Source: Bursaphelenchus xylophilus (Eukaryota; Nematoda; Chromadorea; Rhabditida; Aphelenchoididae). From it: a DNA stretch of 64,000 nt. Below the pieces are notes generated by a model. The model saw nothing but the letters and a program-made list of their open reading frames with translations, had not been told where the DNA came from and searched no databases. The stretch spans positions 1,240,001 through 1,304,000 of the forward strand of contig CAJFCV020000006.1 of the NCBI GenBank assembly GCA_904066235.2, written 5' to 3'. The position numbers were made by a program, and so were the translations under genes. This document shows positions 21,845-34,092 of this stretch, piece by piece (the stretch's first letter is position 1; every line of letters begins with the position of its first letter).

Positions 21845-23990
21845 CTGGATTGAATTTATGTATAATATAATATATCCCTCGAAAATGCCGTGAATTTCTG
21901 TATTTCGAATAACATCAGTTTGTCGGGAAAATAAAGTGGATTTTTCGAGCCGTGGAATCAACTGGCGATTTGTTGCGGGGCTGCGACGAGTAATTTTGCT
22001 GCGACACATCCACATTATTTTCCCGACAGACTGACAACTTTTCGCGCTTACTTATCAGTCTGTCGGGAAAATAATGTGGATTTTTTGCGCCTTGGAATCA
22101 GCCATCATGGCTTTTCGACGGCTTGTCGCGACTAGCGATTTGGTGTGCGACGGGGCGAGATATTTTACTGCGGCGTCAATCCACATTATTTTCCCGACAG
22201 ACTGAAAAGTAAACCTGCTGTAATAATCGCATTGCGGAGGCCAGCCGCGGCTGGGGATTTGGTGCGCTGCTTCCACAAGACGAGATATTTTGCTCCGACA
22301 AATTATAAGTCTGTCGGGAAAATAATGAGCACTCTGTCGCAGCGAAAATCGCATCGCCGCCGAGAAAATTGAATTGTGTCGCGGGGAAATCAAATTGCTT
22401 TGCATTAGAACCGTGGATTTTCACCGGGACACAATTCATTTTCTCGGTGGCGATGCGATTTTCGATTCGACACAATGCTCATTGTTTTCCCGACAGACTG
22501 ACATCAAGACTTTTCGACAAAACTTATGAAAGCCAGCTTTTCGCTCTACTGCCATGCCAAATTTCAGCCTTCTAGCGCAAACGGCTAGCGAGATATGGAG
22601 AGGAAAAGCAAGGGCATTCCGAAAAAATTTGAAAAAGCCGCGGAGATCGGTTGTGTCCCAAAAGTACAGAATGCCGTGTAATATGATTGGCGACAGAGTG
22701 CTCATTATTTTCCCGACAGGCTGATATATTGCTGCCTTTGCATTACCGCGCCAAAGCACAGGTAATCGAAGTAACGAGGAAGTCAACGCTGACATTTGTC
22801 TCTCCTTCCGACCCAGGAAGATTTGATTATTCATTCGAAAAGAAAAAAATCGTTCTTACGTTTCCCTTCACCGCGTGTAACTGTGACCGGAAAAGAAAAA
22901 AAAACGACGCTTGACAAAGGCGATGAAGCGCGAGTACAAAAGAATCATCATGAAAAAGTGGGAAATAGAAAAATTAGGCTCGATCGGAAAAACAGTCGTA
23001 AAAATGATGTCATTTTTGCGAAAAAAGTGAGATTTTTTGTGGGTGGGGGGTTATTTTTTCAAATTGCGAAAAACTTGCCGCAAATCTAAATAAACTTTTT
23101 CAATGACATGCGAGATTATTTGCAGAAACCACCGAGATTTTTAGATCCAAATTTGGTAAAAATGCGACACTTCTTTTTCCGAATTTTTGCATTAAAAGTT
23201 TCATATCTATTTCTACCGTGGAGTGCAATGTTTCCACAAAAAATCAATTTTTTCCTCTCGAAACTGACAAAGATACAGCCAAAAAGTGTCTTTCTCTGGC
23301 CGCTCTCCGCGTTTCGCGTGATCTCTCGGCCGCAAAGATCGTTGAATATCTCGACTCCCCTTGAAAATCACGAGCTAAAACTTTCAGGAATTTACATGTG
23401 GCCTATGTCTATCGTATGTGTAAAATTTCGAAAAAAATCTGAGCGTCACGGCATTTCCACCGCAATTTTTGACACTGTCAGTCTGCCGGGAAAACAATGA
23501 GCACAATGTCGCCGAAATGAAAATCAAGAGTGCTCATTATTTTCCCGACAGACTGATAGAGTCGAAAATTGTGGGGGAAATGTCGCGTGCGACACTAGGT
23601 TTTTCAAAATTTTGATAGACATAGGCGACACATTATTAAATTACTGGAAGTTTCAGCTCGCGATTTATTCGGAGAGCCGAGATATTCAACGATCTTTGCG
23701 GCCGAGAGAACACACGAGAAGAATACAAGTGATTTCGGTTGCAGCAAGCGCTACAGTGCGGTACAGTTGGGGACCTGATCCAGCGACAAAAAACGTATCA
23801 TTTTGCATCCAGGAGGTATAAAAAATGTAGCAAAATGCCTCCCTCTCCAAGTGAAAAAACTCCGATTTCGAAAGCGCGCTTTTTTTCTTTTTTCACTTGG
23901 CGAGGGAGGCATTTTGCCACATTTTTTGACACTTCCTGGATGCAAAATGATAAGTTTTTTGTCACTGAATCAGGTCCGTCACTGTTTTTC
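21845..23990. repeat. Intergenic element cluster
   Basis: Whole 30-bp-ended copies lie at 21916-22034, 22056-22205, 22307-22502 and 23479-23558; the last is an 80-bp minimal copy of two ends with almost no interior. A right half lies at about 22690-22730. Bases 22850-23460 are a long relic of the 19881-20329 family. A GTGGCAAAAAACGT-type foldback lies at 23752-23975 next to a CGAGATATTCAACGATC flank. No gene is recognised. Confidence 0.8.
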
Positions 23991-24523
23991 TTTTCATCGT
24001 GTTCAACATATCAGCTGACTCGCTGCAAAGCCATTCTCTTCATGTTGTATGCATTGCTCTTCATTTCCGCTACAAACTTCCCCCATTACAGCGCCCTCCA
24101 CAAGAAGTCATCATAATTAGCCGCCCGAAGCGTCGCTAAACAACGCGTTCGGAGGGGGGCGTTGTTGAATTACGATTCCTTTTGTATTCTTCCTCGTCTC
24201 ATCTTCATCCCCAGTTAAAGGGGGGTAAAAAAGAGGAAGGTGTCTTTATAAAGAAGGGCCCTTGAGGGGATCAAAGTCACTCCGCAACAGCGCTGTGGGA
24301 CGATTTGCAATTTGGGTTTATCGTGAGGGGTTTCTGGAGGACGATATTAGTCCGTTCGCAAAGTTGCTGGAGTGAATTTTGTGACACGCACGATTCGCAA
24401 CGAATTTTGTCAAGTTTTGAAGTAAAACCTCGGGTTTCAAATGCGTTAAGAACCTTTGTCCTAACGTGCAATACAAAACACTTTTATCAGATCAATGATC
24501 AACCTACTCATCCCATTTTCAGC
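23991..24523. other. Upstream region of the collagen gene
   Basis: A TATA-like TTTATAAAG lies at 24245-24253. TTTTCAG directly precedes the ATG at 24524 and is a plausible trans-splice acceptor, so the interval between could be an outron. A fragment with CCGTTCGCAAAGTTGCTGG (24352-24370) is one end of the family seen at 46670. Confidence 0.45.
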
Positions 24524-26092
24524 ATGCTAGACCCACGAACAGCCGGCTACTCGGCGGTGGGGTTGTCGTTGATCACACTGGCCAGTCTTCTGCTCTACTT
24601 GCCCAATTTCACCGACAAGATTGAGCGAATTGACATGTTTGTAAGCTGTTTTGCTATCTATTAGTATACTAGCTGCCACATCCCTCCCTTGCCCGAACTA
24701 GTACAGTGAGGGACCGGATCCAATGGCAAAAAACGTCTCATTTTGCATCCCGAAAGGGACCAAAATGTCTCCAAACCCTTCCCTTCTCTAAGCTAAAAAA
24801 CCCCGCTTTGAAGAGCCCGCCTTGAATAAAAGGGCGCGCTTTTCAAAGCGGAGTTCTTTAGCTTAGAGGAGGGAAGGGTTTGGAGACGTTTTAGTCCCTT
24901 TTGGGATGCAAAATGGGGCGTTTTTTGCCATTGGATCAGGTCCCTCACTATACCTTCAAAATCCCCCAAATTTCAGCTCAAAGTCAACACCGACGAATTC
25001 AAGAACATGGCGGACGAGGCGTGGGGAGAGCTGCTCTCGGCCCGCTCAATGCCGCTGCAGGAGCGGCAGAAGCGACAGGCCTACGACGACCTCCCCAAAC
25101 AATACCCGTTGCCGAGCACCTATCTGAAGCCGGGCGCTTCGCAGACTTGCACCTGCGCCACGGAGAACAACTGTCCGCCCGGCCCACCCGGACCGTCGGG
25201 GCGGCCCGGCGAGGACGGCATTCCCGGACTGCGAGGGGATCCGGGCGTTGTGGGAGAGCCCGGCATCTTGCCTCCACCGGAAATCAAAGGAGTAAGTTTT
25301 GATTTCCGGCAGTGCTATCCGTTTGTCGGGAAAATAATGAGCACTCTGTCGCAGCGAAAATCGCATCGCCGCCGAGAAAATGAATTGTGTCGCGGGAAAA
25401 TCAAATTGCTTTGCATTAGAAGCGTTGATTTTCACCGCGACACAATTCATTTTCTCGGTGGCGATGCGATTTTCGATGCGACAGAGTGCTCATTGTTCTG
25501 CCGACAGACTGACATCAAGACCTTTCGAGACATTTTCTCAATTCTCTCTTTTCAGTACGAAACCTGCCGCCGTTGTCCATCCGGCCCGAAAGGACCGGCC
25601 GGCGCTCCCGGCGACAACGGACCACTGGGACCGGAGGGTCCACAAGGGCCCCAGGGCCGCAAAGGCGACGACGGACGGCCAGGATACGCCGGAAATTCGG
25701 GAGTTCCAGGCGAAGCTGGTCCCGCCGGAAAGCCCGGCGACCAAGGCCCACCCGGACTGGACGGAGTGCGCGGTGAGAAGGGACCGGTCGGACCGAAGGG
25801 CGAGACCGGGCCCGCCGGCCAGAAAGGACCCCAAGGATACCCCGGAAGCGACGGACAACGCGGCGCCGATGGATTGCCCGGCGCTTCAGGACCCACCGGC
25901 CAGAAGGGCGCTCGCGGCCAGGAGGGCCGTCCCGGCGTTCAGGGTCCGGTTGGAGCACCCGGAAAGGACGCCGAATATTGTCCCTGCCCCGAGCGGAATG
26001 CCAAGAAACAGGAGTACTCGGCGGTGCCCGTCGAGCAGGGATATCAGCAACAACAGAAGAGCGGGTACAAAAAGTCCGCCAAGAAGATTTAG
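24524..26092 (+). CDS. Cuticle collagen
   Basis: Three exons, 24524-24640, 24977-25291 and 25556-26092, all in phase 0, give 322 residues. The N-terminus has a hydrophobic anchor ([20 protein letters not shown], about 9-28). A furin-like site RQKR is at about 69-72. Two cysteine pairs precede the Gly-X-Y blocks: CTC...NNC, then a short block from about 109, and CRRC, then the main block of about 130 residues. The tail has CPC and a Q/K/Y-rich end. This order (transmembrane segment, proteolytic site, interrupted Gly-X-Y, cysteine clusters) is that of nematode cuticle collagens, which are processed, trimerised and cross-linked in the exoskeleton. AATAAA is at 26121-26126. The second intron is mostly a transposable element and is open in frame. 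Confidence 0.93.
24703..24950. repeat. Divergent GTGGCAAAAAACGT-type foldback in collagen intron 1
   Basis: Its ends read GGACCGGATCCAATGGC and inverse. The arms pair through AAACCCTTCCCTTCTCTAAG, a different arm sequence from the other copies, so this is a separate subfamily. Confidence 0.75.
25321..25512. mobile_element. 30-bp-ended element in collagen intron 2
   Basis: A whole GAGC-type copy of about 190 bp that is a near-perfect palindrome, including AATGAATTGTGTCGCG and its inverse. It is closely similar to the copy at 22307-22502. Confidence 0.9.
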
Positions 26093-26126
26093 AGATTCGA
26101 AAAGAGAGTTTTTTCGACGAATAAAC

Positions 26127-27351
26127 AGAGAATCCGGCAAAGTTTGATTTTTTTGAAGGAGTGAACCTTACTAGTCCGTTCACAAAGTCGATGGAGTGAT
26201 TTAGGCGACATTCACTGTGTAGAAAAAGTCAAGGTGCAAGCGACAGCAAACAAATCCTAGTGCACGGTGCAAAAATCAAAAATCTAAAAATTGCATAGTG
26301 CAAGGTGAACTTTTGTTTTCGCACAGTGCATTTTCAACTTTTTCCCACGCTTGTCGCCAACGCACCGTGCGTTTTCTCTTTTCGCACTGTGCAAAACGGG
26401 GGTTTTTGTCGGTGTCAATTTTTCGGTGCGTTGCACAAAAATGTCCATGCACTTTATGAAAATGTTAATAGTAAAAGACTATCAGCCCAATATCAAGCTT
26501 CCCAATCATTTTTATCGCCAACTTTGCGGGTAAAAAGTCAAAAAAAATTTCGAATTTTAAAATTTTTTAATCATGAAACACAAAAACCTTCTAAAATCGA
26601 AAAATTGACTGGAATTCTATGGAAACAATGACTTCTTCCTCAGTCTACCTCCTATTCCAAAAATAAAAAAGCAAAAAATAATCCAAAATTATATATTATC
26701 CATGGGCGGGACCAAAAAAAACCTCTTCAAAAATCTTTACAAAAATGACAAAATTTATTTATCGAATTACTATACAATATAACTCCAAAAATACGTTGAA
26801 AACTACAGTAAAAATACAAGTTCATGGTCAGAGTTGGGGAGAGACGGAAGAGGGAAATTGATGACCAGACTTCAAGGGGAAGCTAAAAAAGACGAGTTAG
26901 TGAGCTAATTGGGTGCTAAACACGGCTAAAATTTTAGAAAATACGACTTAAGTATGCAAAAAACATTGTTTAAAACCAAAAAAATGAGAGAGAAAAAATC
27001 AAAAAGTTGCGCAATTTTCGTATTTTACATGGTATCTGCAGGTGTCAAAACTGGACATTACCGCTTCGAACGCTCCAATTCTTCTTATTCTAGTCCAAAA
27101 TCTTCGGAAATCCGACAAAATTCCCCATTCGCCAATAATTTTACATTATCCATGACAAAATCGTCCAAAATTTCAAAAAATTGTACAAATTCACAGAAAA
27201 AAGGTGTAAAGGTCGGTTAGACATCTCCGCGACAGCTGATCTACAGCATTTCACGAGATTTCAGAGGTTAGACATTGCTTTTCAAGACAAAAAAATTCAG
27301 CAATTTGGGTCGAATATTATACATCAAAAAAAAAATCTCCAAATCCCCAAA
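26127..27351. other. Convergent 3' intergenic region
   Basis: Bases 26168-26470 hold a GCACAGTGC-rich element with a CCGTTCACAAAGTCGATGGAG left end and a CATGCACTTTATGAAAATG right end. The rest is AT-rich 3' flank shared by the collagen and the SET1-type gene. A minus-strand AATAAA (as TTTATT) lies near 26755. No gene is seen. Confidence 0.5.
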
Positions 27352-30300
27352 CTATAACCTTCTTCTGCACTTGTGCTCACCGCACAGACAGTCCATCATG
27401 CTGTTCTCGTCTTCGGTGAGGAACTTGTAGTCGTACGTGAGTTCCGTGCCCTTGTCGATCCAGGTCTTCGAGTAGATGTAGATCCGCCGCACGCCGTCCA
27501 CCATCTTCGTTTCGGCCGTGCAATTGGGTCGGCACGAGTGGTTGATGAAGCGCGCCGCATTTCCCATCATTGTGGCGTCGATCACCTTCAAAATTCGGGG
27601 GTAAATTCGAAGTTGACGAAATGTCACAGGATTATTGGAAAATTTTGACATTTCGTTTCATGCTAATTTTCGAATAACAACATGATTTTTAGACCATACC
27701 ATGTATAAAAAATTCTTCAAGGCTCACAAAAACCTCCAAAATTCGGAAGTTGACGAAATGTCACAAGATTATTGGAAATTTTTGACATTTCGTTTCATGC
27801 TAATTTTCGAAAACCAACGTGATTTTTAGATCACATCATGTATAAAAAAATCTTCAAAGCTTCAAAACCCTTTAAACTTTCCAAAAACCAGACCTTTTTT
27901 CTAAATTTGTACCTAAAACCCCTCAAAAATCCCAATTTCTCAAAACCCCCATCTTCAACTACCCTCAAACTCTTCAAAAAATCTCCCACATACCCCACCA
28001 TTTTTTCAACACTCAATTCTTACCCAATCGCGATCATAGCTGAACATATAGACCAATTTTCCCTGTTCCATGTACTTGATTTCTCTGGTTTCCGCGACTT
28101 CAGTTCGGATCTCCTCTCCGACGTATTCGATGATCAGCTCGCCTGGGGCGCACGGCTCCATGACGAACAGTCCCCATCCGTGGATGGCGGAGAGCGAGAC
28201 TTTCGTGATTTTTTGGCGCAACTTTTTGGTCATGTTGGCCTGATGGGAGTAGGGGTCGGGCGAATCGCCGGATTGCGAGTCGCTGCGGGCCATTTCGCGG
28301 CGCTTCGAGAAGCCGCGCGACTCGGTGGATTCGTGGACCAGTGCACGGTCCTTCTGAAAGTTGGTAATGTAATGATTTCCTTCAAAAAAAAATTCAAAAA
28401 TAAAATCTCGACACCTCAAATGACAGTATTAAAAAAATTCTTTCGTTATACAAAGGCTTCGTTATATGGGAGCTCAATTTGTTTTACGCTACATAACTAA
28501 CATCATAAAGCTTGATTCTAACCAATTTTCGTTCCAAAAATTCCCTTCTAAAATACCATATTCAGCAATATTATACTAGACAACACCTGACAAAAACCAT
28601 TTCCAAAATCCCAAAAAATTCGTTCTAAGCACTCACCAGAATCTCGTCAATCATTCTCTGAGATCTTTTGGCTTTGATTTTGTTCGAATCCTCCACTTTC
28701 CTGTACGGTTCGGCTCGAGCACAGCCGCTGGCCACCGGGACCACATCCCAAAGGTCCGGATCCTCAAAGTATGGTTCGGGGCGGCCAAGTTTGTGGTCAA
28801 ATCTCGCTGGTTGGGGCTAAAGTCAAGAACCAATAATAAAAAACGTTTCGACTTACGATCATTTTCATTCTTGGTGGGACGGTGTGATCTCTCCATGGGA
28901 TCTGCTGTTTCCATGGGATGTCATTGGACATTTGCTGGGCCTCGAATTGTTTTCTGATGAACGCAAGGTCTTCATCGTCGAAACCGCTCTGAAATTTACC
29001 GAATATTACTCAAAGACCAGCCGAAACAAAAAATTTTGATTTCCGCGACCTGCGCCCTATCTTTCGTCTAAACTAATATTGTAGAAAAAAAGTTTTCGCC
29101 CAAAAAGCTGCAATCCGTTCTCTACCACTATTATAGCCCATTCCACGGCCATAACAACTTATTTTACAAGGAAAGTACTTCTATGGGTTATGGAGTTACA
29201 GGTCGAGACATATATCAAAAAAATAGCAAAACTTTTCTGATTCAGAATGTGTAAAAATTAGATGCCCAATTTTGGTTTGTAAGGGCGAAAAACCCCCTCA
29301 GAACTTTTCTCGCAACACCACGCAAAACCAAGTTTTTACCAAATCAAAGGCTTTGCTTTGAGTTAAAGTAAACCCTGGCATCTTGACAAGCCTTGAAATA
29401 CCGCATTTGATTAATACTACACCTTAATCAACAGTTCCAATATAAAAATTAAGATGTAGTATTCATCAAATTTGATATTTTAAGGCTTGTCAAGATGCCA
29501 GGGTTTACTTTAACTCAAAGCAAAGCCTTTGAATTGGTAAAAACTTGGTCAAAAAGGTACTTGCGTGGTGTTGCGAGAAAAGTTCTGAGGGGGTTTTCGC
29601 CCTTACAAACCAAAATTGGACAGCTAATTTTCACACATTCTGAATCAGCAAAATTTTGCGATTTTTTAATACATGTCTCGGGCTGTAACTCCATACCCCA
29701 TACAAATACTTTCCTTGTAAAATACGTTGTTATGGTCTTGGAACGGGCTATAATAGTGGTAAAAACGGATTGCAGATTTTTGTGATTTTTTGATATGTCT
29801 TGATCTGTAACTCCATACCCCATAAGAGTACTTTCCTTGAGAAATAAGCTGTTACGGCCTTTTAATGAGCCATAATAGTGGCAAAAAAGGATTGCAGTTT
29901 TTTGGGCGATAATTTTTTTAGCTTTTGAGTATCTGCCACCTACTACAACACAATTTCCTCCTCAAAATCCCATTCTTACCAACATATAGGAGTCTGCCAC
30001 CTTAATTTCTTGCTCCAAGGTTCTCTTTGGCGGTTTTTGTTTCCTCCTCTTCTCACTTGCACTTTCATCATCCAGCTTTCTTCGCTTCGTATCCTTGGGG
30101 GTCCTGATGATGGGCGGATCCGTTTTCCTCGGGCGTCCCGGTCGGCGCGGCTTCACCACCGGTTGGCCATCGACAAATTGGCCGGTCATTTCATACCGGG
30201 TCAAGTCGTAGCCCGCTATTGTGGGCGGCTGACTCTGGCGATGCTGATATTGGATGGCGGGTGTCATCGGTTGGATGTTCTGGAGTTCCTGTGCTTGGCC

Positions 30301-32068
30301 GTAGTCCATGTAGTGGAGGTCGTGCTGCGAGGCGTCCTTCATCTCCACATCGCCATTTTCGGTGATTTTGAGTTCCTCTTGACTGTTTTCTTCCTCTTCT
30401 TTCAGGCCGTTCCGCTCAAACTGATACTCTCCATGAATGGAGCCGTTCGACGCCGCCGATTCGTGTTCGCTCTTCGGCGACACCGACATCTTGCTCTCAT
30501 TGCAGCTGGACACCGAGCCGGAGGGTTGGCGTTGTTGCAGATGATGAGGTGGGTGGGAAAATTCTCGTTTCCTTTTATCGACGGCGGCCGCAAACTTCTG
30601 CTGCTGTTCCTTGCGGAAAGCGACGAATGCACGGTTGCTTTTGTCCTTGTATTTCGGATCAATCGGTCTTACTCGAGCACTCGACGACTGCAGAACAGCA
30701 TTCATCGGTCGGTCGACGGCAATTCGTCGGTCTTCGCGGACGGTTTGTGTGAGTCTCGGGACTCTCAAGTTGTTCCTAAACCAACAAAAATCTCAAAAAA
30801 AAGTGTTAAACTTACTGCGAGGGTAGTTTCACAGTCACCGGGAGGGCATTCCGCTGGCTTGTGGCGTAGGACAAAGTGGTGGGGCGGATGGTGCGGGTCA
30901 CCACAACAGTTGTCGGTCTTCGTATCGACTGGGCCGGGGACTGGGAAGCCGAGGTCGCCGGCGACACAGTGGTCGTGGGAATCGGCTGGTTTGGGTTGTA
31001 ATCGCCGGCATTCAGCTCCTCCAAGCTCTGACTCAAGCGACGTTGGGCGGCTTGAAGCTGAGCGCCATTCGCTTGTTGAGTCAATGGAACCGAGCGAAGA
31101 CGTTGCTGTGTGAGTGGGCCCAGCGACGCGTGCGTGTAGGCTCTGGCCTGAGCGGCCGGCGTGATTTGTTCCACACGAATTGGGGTTTGGTTTTGGGTGG
31201 GAGTCGGGTTCAGACGACTGTTCACCACCACTCGCCTTGGTGGAGGTGGGTTCTGTCCGTAGAAGCTCGGATTCACAACCACAGTGCGAGTGGGAGCGTT
31301 GTGGAAGCGCTGAAAATAAAGAATATAGCATAATACATCATGCGAAATAAGTTTAGCGATGGTTCAACTCACTCTGTTCGGATCCGGAGCCGAAACAACA
31401 GCGCGACCACCTTGTAGCTGGGATGGAGAACATTTTTGGACATAGACCGTCTTATCCGCCGAATTCTCCACCACACATATATTCGACACTAAAAACAGAA
31501 AATTCAAGAGCTACTCAGCAGCAAAAATTAACCTACCATCATGCGGATTTAATTGAGAGAGCACATAAACCCCACCATTCCTCGGAGTCGCCGGCGCTTG
31601 ATGAATTTCCACGCTGCTCGGTGGTGCTGGCAATGTTAACGAGTTGTCGGGGCCAACAGGATGCTCGAAGCTATGTCTTCGACGGTCGAAATGGTCCACA
31701 ACCACGGTGGGAATGGAGGAAATCGCAGGCGGAGGTTCAGTGGTAGGTGCCGAAGTTGATGGCCCCGGAGGCCATAATTGCGACTGCATCAAATGCGACG
31801 ACGGAAACACGCCCTGAATCCCTTCAAGATGTTGGAGACTCTGTAAGAAGGCCATCATTAGTCGGCTTCATCATCAAAATGCAAAATCTATATTACACTT
31901 CATGGATAATGTAAAACTGTCTCGTTCTCTGACTGCGTCTCGATTTCCTAGAGAAAAAAGAACATACAGAAAACCCCTTACTTTGTTCGAAGTGATAGTC
32001 TGAGAATTGTCTGGCTGGGCCAAGAAACCAATTAAGGGCAGGCTAAAGTTATACTTGGGACAAGCTTC
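27352..32068 (-). CDS. SET1/COMPASS-type histone H3K4 methyltransferase-like protein (5' end missing)
   Basis: Exons in coding order: 31982-32068, 31537-31840, 31373-31488, 30816-31309, 29980-30775, 28857-28988, 28637-28816, 28024-28353 and 27352-27585. All phases agree, giving 890 residues without a start; a 10-residue exon at 31918-31947 may be added. The order is low-complexity Q/P/S-rich sequence, an AT-hook (RRPGRPRK), an n-SET-like segment ending KRSQRMIDEIL, then SET. SET motifs are SAIHGWGLFVMEP, EYVGEEIR, RFINHSCRPNC, YDYKF and post-SET CLCGEHKC. HGWGLFxMEP and the terminal post-SET indicate the SET1 branch rather than MLL3/4 or Ash1. The product would act in the nucleus, methylating H3 lysine 4. 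It is divergent (VIDATMMGNAARF; ends CRRRL). No RRM and no initiator were found before 32068. Confidence 0.8.
29090..29860. repeat. Long inverted repeat in a SET1-type gene intron
   Basis: Arms of about 290 bases meet near 29437. Matched segments include GCCAGGGTTTACTTTAACTC, AAAACTTGGT and CCATAACAACTTATTTTACA with their inverses. It fills most of the 991-base intron between the exons at 28857-28988 and 29980-30775. Confidence 0.85.
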
Positions 32069-32629
32069 CTGAAATAAATTGAATTAGACTGCGACGGATA
32101 CGTTCGACGGGCTCCGTTTTCCCGCCAGTCAGTTCAGAAAAAATGTATAAAAAATAAAATCGATGCAACTCCTCCATTTCCAGGAGGGGAACGCATCAAA
32201 TTCGAGGAAAATATAATTTATCCACTAAAACAACTTGAGCAAGAAGAAAACTGCCTCGAACCGAGGAAATGCATACAATTATACAGCGTAAACAACAAAA
32301 ACTTGCTCAAGGATTGTCGGAAAGCGTTTGGCGAAAAAATCCCATCTCTTGCGGCGGAATGCCAAGAAAAATTGAAAATCAGGGAGAGCGCGCTGGGAGG
32401 CGGGCCAAAAAACGCGAGTAATCGATTTCGACAGTAATTACGGTCGTCGCAGTGATACACCACACATTTTTCTGCATAATTATGTACCAAAGGTTGTTTT
32501 TGGACGTTAATTTTTATCAAAATACAAAGAATGTTTGGACAGGTACCTAAAATAATATCGGCAAGTGGCGCAACCCAAAACTACCTCAATTGGTACCGAA
32601 ATCGAAGCGCAATAATCATCAAGTAATAA
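32069..32629. other. Upstream region of the SET1-type gene
   Basis: The missing first exon or exons should lie here or further upstream, but none is convincing in phase. A minus frame at 32218-32520 (100 codons from a TTG) shows no domain. A GC-rich block (about 32390-32460) could be a promoter. Confidence 0.4.
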
Positions 32630-32707
32630 TTTATTTACAAAAATGACCATTAATATCTTCTTTCGATGGAATCAATTGAAATTCTTTTGATTCCATCTAA
32701 AGTAATA

Positions 32708-33488
32708 TCAATTGTTCTTCTTGGAGCCGCCAAATCCGGATATCCCCATCATTTTCATCAGCTCATCGTCGACTGGAGGCTCCTCTCCCTCCTCCTCATC
32801 CATTCTGGCCTTCTTCTTGCCCTTCTGCTCCTTTCGTTGACGTTTTAGATCGGCTAGTTTGGCCTCTTCTTCTTTTAGATCCTCTTCCGTGTTCTGCTCG
32901 GCTTTTCGCTTCTCCGACATTCCTAAAGACAGAATATGGAAGGAAGAAGAGGCCACTTACTCTCATGTTTCTTCATATTCAATCGTTCGCGAATATCGTC
33001 GACTGTGCTTCGCTTCACCTTCATCGTGAATCCCAAGTTCCTTTGGTGGTTTTTCCCATTGATGTGGTCCAAATAATTGACGGAGTCCTTCATAATACAA
33101 TCGCAGATATCACAATAAAACCCGCCAGTGTTCTCCGTGGTGGAAGTTTTGTTGATAACCTGCTGTTTTCCAACAACTGACTCCAGGTCCACCTAAAACA
33201 ATATAATTGCCATTTTTTGTCAGAATGAGGACTCTAAAACGAAAAAGAAACTAAGAAAAAGAAAGAACATACCTTCTCCTTTCTGGCCTCGAGCAATTTC
33301 TTCGGTGGAGGTGGTTTTGAGCCATCCGGAAGCAAGACTTTCACCTTCTTGCCCTTCTTCAACGCCTCGGCTTGTTCCTTGTCTCGTTGAGCTCGTTCAT
33401 TGGCCTTGATCTCATATTCAGTCTTGTCCCAGGTCCTTCGATGGTTCAGACTTTCCGCTGCTTTTCCAGTCTTCTGATAGAACGACAT
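32708..33488 (-). CDS. snu-23: ZMAT2/SNU-23, U4/U6.U5 tri-snRNP zinc-finger protein
   Basis: Three exons, 33273-33488, 32961-33192 and 32708-32922, join in phase to 220 residues. The start [22 protein letters not shown] is preceded by TTTTTTTCAG on the coding strand, a likely SL acceptor. The N-terminal part has the [10 protein letters not shown] motif typical of ZMAT2/Snu23. A matrin-type C2H2 finger follows ([29 protein letters not shown]), then the conserved [15 protein letters not shown] segment and a K/E-rich tail ending [10 protein letters not shown]. The family joins the precatalytic spliceosome (B complex) and influences 5' splice-site handling. AATAAA on the minus strand is at 32630-32635. 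The gene lies head to tail with the SET1-type gene, about 640 bases apart, which is long for a typical nematode operon. Confidence 0.93.
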
Positions 33489-34092
33489 TCTACTGAAAAA
33501 AAAATATTATTTTATTTCTAACCTAAAATAATATAATAAAATATGGAATCTTGATAACAATTCGTATTTTACAGTAAAAATAAATAGAAATAAAGCTATT
33601 TCTTGTTCAAAAAGACTTGAAACTCATCTTCCGCAAGGAAAAAATAATTTTTCTCCACGAAATCTTTTTTTTCTCGGCTGCAGGCTGCGTTTACCATTTT
33701 ATACGATGAAACATGTCTACCATAATGTAAAATTCATCCTTGAGCCCGATTTCTTCAAAATTTGAAAATCAGATTTCAATAAGAAAAGTGAACGAACTTT
33801 TGAGTCTTCATGAATAACATCAAAAAAAGGGACTTGCTTTCCAATTCCTCTAATTTTACTACCAAATCCACCCGAAATCACAAAGAATCAAAATTTGAGA
33901 GAAATTTCACGGGTGAATATCGCTAAAATTTTATAATAATGCCGAAAAAACGTTGAAAATCGCTTGAAGACACTAAAAAAACGGCAACATTCATTCTAAG
34001 CCAGTCAAGACGGAAGAAACCGTAGAAAGTCGCTAAAAATTAGAAAAAACGTGGGGTGTAATGTAGATATAGGAGGCAAATTGCTGTTTTTT
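33489..34092. other. Intergenic, nothing recognised
   Basis: AT-rich sequence. Bases 33600-33730 share a block (AATAATTTTTCTCCACGAAA, then ACATGTCTAC) with 35060-35190, showing a local duplication on either side of the receptor relic. Confidence 0.45.

Noticed and set aside
25515..26183. Open frames opposite the collagen exon
   Set aside because: They are a by-product of the Gly-X-Y codon pattern; no domain or start context supports them.
32218..32520. 100-codon minus frame as the first exon of the SET1-type gene
   Set aside because: It starts at a TTG, has no RRM-like motif, and no donor joins it in phase to the exon at 31982-32068.
27352..33488. Operon of snu-23 and the SET1-type gene with SL2 trans-splicing
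   Set aside because: The gap of about 640 bases or more and the GC-rich block between them do not fit the usual spacing of about 100 bases, and the downstream first exon is unknown.
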